From Phycisphaerales bacterium (GTDB taxonomy: Bacteria; Planctomycetota; Phycisphaerae; Tepidisphaerales; Tepidisphaeraceae), in the NCBI GenBank assembly GCA_028288905.1, contig JAQGHJ010000957.1, positions 1-5,114 on the forward strand: a DNA stretch of 5,114 bases. Reading direction: 5' to 3'. Every line of letters begins with the position of its first letter. The first letter of the stretch is position 1. The notes beneath the pieces were generated by a model. The model ran no database searches and had not been told where the DNA came from. It saw only the letters and a list, made by a program, of their open reading frames with translations. Made by a program: the position numbers and the translations under genes. Positions 1-4,353 of this stretch are shown one piece after another.

Positions 1-15
1 GAGGCTTTTGCGTAT

Positions 16-67
16 TGGCAAGGCGTCCGCCTTCAGCCCGATTGGGCGGAAGGCGGACGCCTTGCCA
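16..67. repeat. Nested inverted repeat / long hairpin after the transporter gene
   Basis: The arms at 16-34 and 49-67 are perfectly complementary over 19 bases (TGGCAAGGCGTCCGCCTTC and its reverse complement). The 14-base loop contains a further GCCC-GATT-GGGC stem, so a folded transcript would be 19 pairs, one A/G mismatch, 4 pairs and a GATT tetraloop. Each arm also contains its own short palindrome, AAGGCG-TC-CGCCTT. The element begins 19 bases past the stop codon of the minus-strand transporter gene, where a 3' hairpin would end or protect the message. No U-rich run follows on either strand, so it is not a textbook intrinsic terminator; a dispersed palindromic (REP-like) repeat serving as a 3' hairpin is equally possible. 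The symmetry is certain; the role is inferred. Confidence 0.75.
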
Positions 68-86
68 TTCCGCAACCCGCAATCGG

Positions 87-1109
87 CTACTTCCCCCGCC
101 CCCGCCACATCGGCACCGCTTGGCTGCCGGCGGCCGCGACGAGGATCAGCCCCGCCCCCGCCCAGCCCGTGGCCCCCAGGTGGTCGCCGAACCAGGCGAT
201 CGCGATGGCCGACGCGAACACCGGCTCGGTCGTGTACAGGAGCGACGCGTGGGTGCCGGGCACGACCCGCTGCCCGACGGCCTGCAGCCACGTCGTGGCC
301 AGCGTCGCGACCACGCCCATGTACGCGATCGCGACGGCCACGCCGACGGTCCACCGGCCCCACCCGGCCCCGCCGGCCGTCGCCTCGGCTGCCATCCACG
401 GCAGCGACATCGCCGTCACGCCCCACAGCTGGACGGCCGTCAGCGGGATGGTCGGGAACCGCACGGCGAACCGCTCGAGCCGGACGATGTACGCGGCGAA
501 CGCGGCGGCGCACGCCAGCGTCCAGGCGTCCCCGGCGTTAGGCGGCGACCCGTCGTACGACAGCAGGCCGGCGCCGCCCAGCGCCAGTCCCGCCGCCACC
601 CAAACCACCGCCCCCACCCGCCGCCCGGCGACCGCCGTCAGCAAGGGCACGAACACGACGTTCAGCGACGTGACGAACGCGCTGCGGCTGACCGTGGTGT
701 ACTGGAGCCCCACCGCCTGGGTGGCGTACCCCGCCCAGAGCCAGAAGCTCAGCTCCGCCCCGGCCCGCCAGACGCCTGATGGAAAGGTGGGACCGCTACC
801 CGGCAGCCCGGTGCGGCCGGGCCGAATGCGCACGAATGGCAGGATCGCGACCGACGCGACGGCGAACCGCCAGAACGTCGCCGCCCCCGGCGCCAGGGCC
901 GGCGCTTCTCCGGTCACGAGCGACCGGGTGGCGACGAACGTCGTGCCCCAGACGAACGTGACGACGAGGAGGATCGCGACGCCGACGGCCCGCGAAACGG
1001 GAGCCGGCCCGGCCGGCGGGAGGGAGAGTGAAAGCGGGGACGAATCGGGGACAAGGCCGGGTCCCGGAGTGGGTCTGCCGGACGCGGCGAGGGTGTCGGG
1101 GTGCTGCAC
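87..1109 (-). CDS. EamA/DMT-family transporter, ten membrane helices
   Basis: A 340-residue inner-membrane protein of the drug/metabolite transporter superfamily, built from two EamA repeats of five helices. Such proteins export or exchange amino acids, nucleobases, drugs or other small metabolites; the substrate cannot be told from sequence. Hydrophobic segments lie near residues 41-61, 76-95, 118-137, 142-162, 165-185, 195-213, 221-241, 254-275, 288-308 and 313-332. Typical family features are WGTTFVATRSL at 54-64, the WRF of helix 2 (80-82), and TTEPVFASAIAIAWFGD at 293-309, which matches the usual EPVFA segment of helix 9. The start is GTG at 1109, the only ATG/GTG/TTG between the preceding in-frame stop and the first helix. 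It gives a 40-residue Pro/Ser-rich cytoplasmic tail and has no Shine-Dalgarno at normal spacing, so the exact start is uncertain. The gene lies 57 bases downstream of the 117-residue unknown gene on the same strand and may be cotranscribed with it. Family confidence is high. Confidence 0.92.
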   Translation of the reverse strand: MQHPDTLAASGRPTPGPGLVPDSSPLSLSLPPAGPAPVSRAVGVAILLVVTFVWGTTFVATRSLVTGEAPALAPGAATFWRFAVASVAILPFVRIRPGRTGLPGSGPTFPSGVWRAGAELSFWLWAGYATQAVGLQYTTVSRSAFVTSLNVVFVPLLTAVAGRRVGAVVWVAAGLALGGAGLLSYDGSPPNAGDAWTLACAAAFAAYIVRLERFAVRFPTIPLTAVQLWGVTAMSLPWMAAEATAGGAGWGRWTVGVAVAIAYMGVVATLATTWLQAVGQRVVPGTHASLLYTTEPVFASAIAIAWFGDHLGATGWAGAGLILVAAAGSQAVPMWRGRGK

Positions 1110-1166
1110 GAGAACGGCCGGCGCTGGTTCGCCCGGACGAGCGATAATCCTTTTGAGACGGACGAC

Positions 1167-1520
1167 TCACCCGTTGTTCGACCACATCAGGCTGAGCAGC
1201 TTTCGGGCCGCCACGCTGTGGTCGGCGAGGTCGGCCCCACCCTTGGCCCGGTACTTCACGGCCGCCACCTTCAGGCTGCAAAGGTTCCGCCGGTTGTACT
1301 CGGCCACCGCCTCGCCGACGACGGCGACCAACTGGGACTCGTCGATCGGCGGCTGGGCGGCGTTGGCGACGGCGTCCTTGCTCGACAGCCGCTCGACGGT
1401 CGGACGGTCCTCGCCCTCCGCGTCGTCCTCCCCGGCAAACCGGACGGCCAAGTAAATGTCACGGGGGCCGTTAAACCACCGGACCTCGTGCCACTTGATG
1501 GCCTTCTTCCAAAAGATCAT
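1167..1520 (-). CDS. Hypothetical protein, 117 residues, not recognised
   Basis: I do not recognise this protein. From ATG at 1520 it is 117 residues; an in-frame TTG at 1532 would add four (MGGR). Neither start has a convincing Shine-Dalgarno; ATG is preferred. The N-terminus has basic and aromatic residues (WKKAIKWHEVRWF) followed by NGPRDIYLAVRFAG, which reads as one or two beta strands. An acidic, likely disordered stretch follows (EDDAEGEDRP, residues 31-40). The C-terminal half (about 60-115) looks helical and ends with KVAAVKYRAKGGADLADHSV, AARKLLSLMW. There is no signal peptide or membrane segment, so it is probably a soluble cytoplasmic protein. It has one Cys, so no metal site is evident. 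It sits between accD and the transporter gene, all on the minus strand, and shares its reading frame with the transporter, separated by the TGA at 1167-1169. Amino-acid composition is non-repetitive and the frame is uninterrupted, which supports a real gene. Confidence 0.7.
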   Translation of the reverse strand: MIFWKKAIKWHEVRWFNGPRDIYLAVRFAGEDDAEGEDRPTVERLSSKDAVANAAQPPIDESQLVAVVGEAVAEYNRRNLCSLKVAAVKYRAKGGADLADHSVAARKLLSLMWSNNG

Positions 1521-1684
1521 GCGCCCGCCCAAAGTAGTTGGCTCACGAGGTGGGCCAGCCTTGCGGCTCCGGTGAGGAAGGCCCCGCCGGCCGACTTCGC
1601 CACTCCCTTAGCCCGATCTCTACGACTCCACCCGATCCGACCGCTTTGCGGCTTGGCTTCCCTACGGGACTGTAGGCGTTACGT

Positions 1685-1723
1685 CTCAGGTCATCCGCAA
1701 TGTACCGCGCGGAAATTCCTGAG
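1685..1723 (-). terminator. Two-part hairpin directly after accD, possible 3' end signal
   Basis: Outer arms CTCAGG (1685-1690) and CCTGAG (1718-1723) enclose inner arms TCCGC (1694-1698) and GCGGA (1709-1713), separated by a small 3/4-base internal loop and closed by a 10-base loop. The structure starts six bases past the accD stop codon, where a terminator or an mRNA-stabilising hairpin would lie. There is no U-run on the distal side, so intrinsic termination would be weak and read-through into the downstream same-strand gene is plausible. The rest of the 1521-1729 gap shows no gene or clear promoter that I can support. Confidence 0.4.
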
Positions 1724-1729
1724 AGGACC

Positions 1730-2635
1730 TCAACCGACGGCCGGCGTGGCGTCGTCCGTCCCCGCGTCACCCTTCCCGGTGTAATCGACAAGGCGGGCGA
1801 GTTCGGACCGCAAATCCTTCCGGTGGACGACGAAATCAACGAAGCCGTGCTCCCGCAAGAACTCGCTCCGCTGGAACCCCTCCGGCAGCTCGACCTTGAT
1901 CGTGTTCCAGATCGTCCGCGGGCCGGCGAACCCGATCAGGGCCTTCGGCTCGGCGATGATGAAGTCCCCGAGCATGGCGAAGCTGGCCGTGACCCCGCCG
2001 GTCGTCGGGTCGGCCAGCAGGGAGACGAACGGCAGCTTGGCGTCGTCAAGCCGGGCGAGGGCGGCGGACGTCTTGGCCATCTGCATCAGGGACAGGGTGC
2101 TCTCCTGCATCCGGGCCCCGCCGGAGCAGGACACGATCAGCAGCGGCAGCCGCTCGCGGACCGCGTCCTCGATCGTGCGGGTGATCTTCTCCCCGACCAC
2201 GCTGCCCATCGACCCCATCATGAACGTCGGGTCCATGACGGCCAGCATGATCGGCCGGCCCTTGATGAACCCCTTGCCGCACAGCAGGGCGTCGGCGTTC
2301 CCGCCCTTGCGCTGCTCGTCGACCAGCCGGGCGGCATAGGTCTTCTTGTCCGTGAACCCGATCGGGTCGACCGGGCGGACATCGGCGTGCCGCTCCTCGA
2401 AAGTGCCCGGGTCGCACAGCTGGGCGACCCGGGTGCGGGCCGACACGCGGAAGTGGTGGTCGCACGCCGGGCAGGTGTTGAGCGCGTCCTCGACGACCTT
2501 CCGGAACAGCATGTCCCCGCATTCGGGGCAGCGGAGCCAGAGCCCCTCGGGGATGCCGCCCCGCTCCGGCTTGCCGCCGGCGGGCGCGCCGGCGTCCTTG
2601 TGCAACTTCAACCCGTCGTTCGGGACTTGGGACAT
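1730..2635 (-). CDS. accD: Acetyl-CoA carboxylase carboxyltransferase subunit beta
   Basis: This is the beta subunit of the carboxyltransferase half of acetyl-CoA carboxylase. With AccA it moves the carboxyl group from carboxybiotin on AccB to acetyl-CoA, making malonyl-CoA, the first committed step of fatty-acid synthesis in the cytoplasm. The protein is 301 residues, close to the E. coli length (304). A C4 zinc ribbon is present (Cys36, Cys39, Cys55, Cys58 in RCPECG and CPACDHHFR). The crotonase-like core follows, with FMMGSMGSVVGEKITR (138-153), SCSGGARMQE (169-178), the glycine-rich ADPTTGGVTASF (208-219), GFAGPRTI (235-242) and LPEGFQRSEFL (250-260). The start is ATG at 2635, with GGAG nine bases upstream and the zinc ribbon at the usual distance. 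The frame is open further upstream to 2899, but that part is Arg/Pro-rich, lacks family similarity and overlaps the promoter. It is divergent from nfi and has its own promoter and a structured leader. accA is not in the window. Confidence 0.98.
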   Translation of the reverse strand: MSQVPNDGLKLHKDAGAPAGGKPERGGIPEGLWLRCPECGDMLFRKVVEDALNTCPACDHHFRVSARTRVAQLCDPGTFEERHADVRPVDPIGFTDKKTYAARLVDEQRKGGNADALLCGKGFIKGRPIMLAVMDPTFMMGSMGSVVGEKITRTIEDAVRERLPLLIVSCSGGARMQESTLSLMQMAKTSAALARLDDAKLPFVSLLADPTTGGVTASFAMLGDFIIAEPKALIGFAGPRTIWNTIKVELPEGFQRSEFLREHGFVDFVVHRKDLRSELARLVDYTGKGDAGTDDATPAVG

Positions 2636-2644
2636 CGTGGGGTG

Positions 2645-2648
2645 CTCC
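2645..2648 (-). promoter_or_regulatory. Ribosome binding site of accD
   Basis: GGAG read on the minus strand, nine bases before the ATG at 2635. It decides the start against the longer upstream open frame. A small imperfect palindrome, CGGAC-C-GTCCG (2650-2660), lies directly upstream and could affect access to this site. Confidence 0.6.
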
Positions 2649-2668
2649 GCGGACCGTCCGTGAGCCAA

Positions 2669-2682
2669 CCGGCCCGGGCCGG
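2669..2682. repeat. Perfect 14-base palindrome in the accD leader
   Basis: CCGGCCCGGGCCGG is its own reverse complement. It falls in the predicted untranslated leader of accD, between the leader hairpin at 2699-2721 and the ribosome binding site. It could pair in RNA or be a protein-binding site in DNA. Given the local GC content, chance origin is not excluded. Confidence 0.5.
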
Positions 2683-2698
2683 GCGGCGGTCGGCGAGG

Positions 2699-2721
2699 TC
2701 GCCCGGCGTCCCGCCGGGCGA
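2699..2721 (-). promoter_or_regulatory. GC-rich leader hairpin at the predicted 5' end of the accD transcript
   Basis: Read on the minus strand: TCGCCCGGCG, loop GGA, CGCCGGGCGA. These are ten-base arms, perfectly complementary, with a three-base loop. From the promoter at 2732-2760 transcription should start near 2724-2727, so the hairpin would occupy the very 5' end of the message, about 64 bases before the start codon. Such a structure could stabilise the mRNA. The pairing is visible; the role is inferred. Confidence 0.55.
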
Positions 2722-2731
2722 AACGTTCGAG

Positions 2732-2760
2732 ATTAGACGGGGTACCCCAGCGGATTTCAA
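2732..2760 (-). promoter_or_regulatory. Sigma70-type promoter of accD
   Basis: On the minus strand, TTGAAA (2760-2755) and TCTAAT (2737-2732) are separated by exactly 17 bases. Each hexamer matches five of six consensus positions, and both are A/T-richer than their surroundings in this GC-rich sequence. Predicted start of transcription is near 2724-2727, giving a leader of about 90 bases. The spacer contains the perfect palindrome GGGGTACCCC (2739-2748), which could be an operator. Confidence 0.6.
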
Positions 2761-2807
2761 ACCGGTCGACGTCCCGAGAGTGCCCCGACGGACGCCGTGC
2801 GGTCCGG

Positions 2808-2876
2808 GTGGCACGGGCTTGTACCCATGCCCGTGTCCGTCGCCCGCTCACGCCCACGGGCACATGCCCGTGCCAC
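2808..2876. repeat. Composite inverted repeat, CACGGGC/GCCCGTG word four times
   Basis: The word CACGGGC occurs at 2812-2818 and 2855-2861, and its complement GCCCGTG at 2829-2835 and 2866-2872. The outer arms GTGGCACGGGC (2808-2818) and GCCCGTGCCAC (2866-2876) are complementary over 11 bases. The inner arms TGCCCGTG (2828-2835) and CACGGGCA (2855-2862) are complementary over eight. The region could fold as one long interrupted hairpin or as two side-by-side hairpins. The right unit, CACGGGCA-CA-TGCCCGTG (2855-2872), is a near-perfect palindrome. The layout of two facing palindromic units resembles REP/BIME-type elements. No gene overlaps it. The symmetry is certain; membership of a repeat family is inferred. 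Confidence 0.7.
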
Positions 2877-2968
2877 GCGGACCGTTGAGTGCCGGCCACC
2901 GGCAGCCGGCAGATACAAAGATCGGAGGTAGACGGCTCGCCCGCCCGCCCGGCATCATCCCCGGGACG

Positions 2969-3691
2969 ATGTGGCGCAAACCGGCCGGCGACGGACAGAC
3001 TCTACCTCCCGGGCTGGTCGAACGGTGGAAGGCGGAGCAGGCCGAGCTGCGGGCGAAGATGGTCGTCGCCCCGCTGCCGGACGTGCCGCGGTACGTCGCC
3101 GGGGCCGACGCGGCGTTCGTCAACCCGGGCGACGGCCCCGAAGGCGGGGCCGGCCGGGTCGTTGCCTGCGCACTCGTCTACGATCGAGTCGAGCGGCGGG
3201 CGGTGGAGGTGGCCCACGCCGTCCGCCCGCTGGAGGTGCCGTACGTCCCTACGTTCCTGAGCTTCCGCGAGGGCCCGGCCGTGGCCGAGGCGATCCGGAA
3301 GCTGACCCACCCGTTTGGCGTCGTCTGCTTCGACGGCCAAGGGTACGCCCACCCCCGCCGCTGCGGGCTCGCCGTCCACCTCGGGGTAACGCTCGACGTC
3401 CCGGCCATCGGCTGCGGCAAAAGCCGCTTGATCGGCACGTACGATGAACTGGGCGACCAACCCGGGGACACGTCTGCCTTGATGCACGCGGGCGAGCAGG
3501 TCGGCCTCGTCCTGCGGACGAAGGTCCGGACGAACCCGGTGTTCGTCAGCGTCGGCCACCGGGTCGACCTGCCGTCCGCCGTCCGCGTGCTTCAGGCCTG
3601 CCTGACGAAGTACCGCATCCCCGAGCCAACGCGGCTGGCGGATATCGAGGTGGCGAAGGTGAAGAAGCGAGTGTTGGCCGGGGTAGCGTAG
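2969..3691 (+). CDS. nfi: Endonuclease V (deoxyinosine 3' endonuclease)
   Basis: A 240-residue protein of the endonuclease V family (E. coli Nfi is 223). The enzyme nicks DNA at the second phosphodiester bond 3' to deoxyinosine, starting repair of deaminated adenine; it needs Mg2+. The expected motifs occur in order: AGAD (44-47, metal-binding Asp47), PYVPTFLSFRE (91-101, the PYVP wedge that probes the base, with catalytic Glu101), FDGQGYAHPRR (121-131, metal-binding Asp122), the IGCGKSRLIG segment (147-156) with the conserved Lys151, KVRTNPVFVSVGHRVDL (185-201, His197), and YRIPEPTRLAD (215-225). All catalytic residues of the family are present, so it should be active. The ATG at 2969 is chosen because the helix LVERWKAEQAELRA (16-29) aligns with the usual N-terminus; no good ribosome binding site precedes it. 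The frame stays open far upstream, but that part overlaps accD on the opposite strand and is not coding. The gene stands alone on the plus strand. Confidence 0.96.
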   Translation: MWRKPAGDGQTLPPGLVERWKAEQAELRAKMVVAPLPDVPRYVAGADAAFVNPGDGPEGGAGRVVACALVYDRVERRAVEVAHAVRPLEVPYVPTFLSFREGPAVAEAIRKLTHPFGVVCFDGQGYAHPRRCGLAVHLGVTLDVPAIGCGKSRLIGTYDELGDQPGDTSALMHAGEQVGLVLRTKVRTNPVFVSVGHRVDLPSAVRVLQACLTKYRIPEPTRLADIEVAKVKKRVLAGVA

Positions 3692-3732
3692 CACGCCGCC
3701 CCGCGCCCCTCTGCTGATCACAGAGACCGGCA

Positions 3733-3808
3733 CACCGCCCCGTCCGGCGAGCGGTGGCGCGACGCTGAGGCGGTGGCAACGTCGGGACGTTCGGGCGACC
3801 CGATCGGG
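3733..3808. terminator. Hairpin cluster between convergent genes
   Basis: Between the nfi stop (3691) and the stop of the converging minus-strand gene (3843) lie several short inverted repeats. They are CACCGC/GCGGTG (3733-3738 with 3751-3756), AACGTC-GG-GACGTT (3778-3791), TCGGG-CGA-CCCGA (3791-3803) and the perfect palindrome CCCGATCGGG (3799-3808). The last two are alternatives because they share bases. Their position suggests a shared, bidirectional 3' end region, but there are no U-runs and short palindromes are frequent at this GC content. Confidence 0.3.
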
Positions 3809-3842
3809 GCACGCGCCGTACTCGGGCTTGCCTGAGGCTAGG

Positions 3843-4280
3843 TCACGCATCGAACCCGAGCCAGGTCAGTAACTCGACGCGCAGCAGGTTCAAACCCACG
3901 AAGGCGGCGCCGGCACCCGGGGCTGCCCATACCTTGGCCCGCCCGGTGCCGAGCCCGAGGAAGCCGGCGTCGACGGCGGCCTCGTTCGCGTGGGCGACCA
4001 TCACGTACGCCGCGACGGCACCACCGACCGTTAGCGCGATGCCGAGGGCCACACGAAACCACCGCACGCCGCGCTCGGGTGTCGCGCCGGCCGCGGCAGT
4101 GGCGGCGGCCCGCCCGGCAAGGCAACGGTCGACCGCGGCCGACGCGTCGGCCACGGACAGGCCGCGACCGCGGAGCGCGGCCTCGACCGCTGGCACCTTC
4201 GCGCCGGACGCGAGCATTCCGGCCGCAATCCGCCGGCCCTCCGTCAGCCGCCCCGAACGGCTCGTGTCACCACTGCTCAT
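3843..4280 (-). CDS. Small membrane protein, helical N-terminal module plus two membrane helices, not recognised
   Basis: I do not recognise a family. The protein is 145 residues from ATG at 4280, chosen because GGAGGA sits six bases upstream; a TTG at 4313 would add 11 residues and lacks this signal. Residues 12-60 look like three helices (EGRRIAAGMLASGAK, VPAVEAALRGRG, SVADASAAVDRCLAG). Their pattern, helix-Gly-helix-GL-helix, resembles small helix-turn-helix-like or UBA-like bundles, and may be cytoplasmic. An Ala-rich linker (57-67) leads to a first membrane segment at about 75-97. A second, weaker hydrophobic segment lies at about 116-140. There is no N-terminal signal peptide. The gene is 73 bases downstream of the DUF1080 gene on the same strand, so they may form an operon, and it converges with nfi. 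Real-gene confidence rests on the strong ribosome binding site and the coherent domain layout. Confidence 0.75.
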   Translation of the reverse strand: MSSGDTSRSGRLTEGRRIAAGMLASGAKVPAVEAALRGRGLSVADASAAVDRCLAGRAAATAAAGATPERGVRWFRVALGIALTVGGAVAAYVMVAHANEAAVDAGFLGLGTGRAKVWAAPGAGAAFVGLNLLRVELLTWLGFDA

Positions 4281-4286
4281 CCCGTG

Positions 4287-4292
4287 TCCTCC
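4287..4292 (-). promoter_or_regulatory. Strong Shine-Dalgarno deciding the start of the small membrane protein
   Basis: GGAGGA on the minus strand, six bases before the ATG at 4280. It is the best ribosome binding site in the window and favours this start over the TTG at 4313. Confidence 0.7.
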
Positions 4293-4353
4293 ATCACGGC
4301 CCCGCGTCCTCAATTGCCGCGTGGTTTACAGCCTCGTCCCGACGGATCGTTTG

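Larger units (their letters stand above)
2636..2968. other. Divergent intergenic region between accD and nfi
   Basis: A 333-base gap with no convincing gene in any frame. Its accD-proximal half (2636-2760) carries the accD promoter and a GC-rich leader. The central part (2808-2876) is a composite inverted repeat. The nfi-proximal part (2877-2968) contains a lone GGAGGT at 2924-2929, which has no start codon at a usable distance, and no strong plus-strand promoter. The closest candidate is TTGAGT at 2885-2890 with GATACA at 2912-2917, but its 21-base spacing is too long, so I do not call it. Confidence 0.8.

Noticed and set aside
1110..1169. Possible TGA read-through or selenocysteine fusion of the 117-residue protein with the transporter; the two are in the same frame with only one stop between them.
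   Set aside because: Two neighbouring genes share a frame by chance one time in three, the 19 linking codons show no protein-like pattern, and no selenocysteine insertion structure was seen after the TGA.
169..1455. A 428-codon open frame on the plus strand.
   Set aside because: It is antisense to the EamA transporter and to the 117-residue gene, has a biased shadow composition, and shows no recognisable domain.
1543..1839. A 98-codon minus-strand frame overlapping the accD 3' end.
   Set aside because: It overlaps accD out of frame, contains the 3' hairpin, and shows no clear ribosome binding site or domain.
2636..2899. N-terminal extension of AccD by 88 residues.
   Set aside because: The frame is open, but the extension is Arg/Pro-rich with no family similarity, contains the promoter and inverted repeats, and the ATG at 2635 has a ribosome binding site and gives the normal length.
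2885..2917. Candidate plus-strand promoter TTGAGT ... GATACA for nfi.
   Set aside because: The hexamers match poorly and the spacing of 21 bases is too long.
1700..3691. A 663-codon open frame on the plus strand covering nfi and everything upstream to 1700.
   Set aside because: Only the part from 2969 matches endonuclease V. The rest runs antisense to accD and through its promoter, and its Arg/Gly/Pro-rich composition is what GC-rich codon structure gives on the opposite strand.
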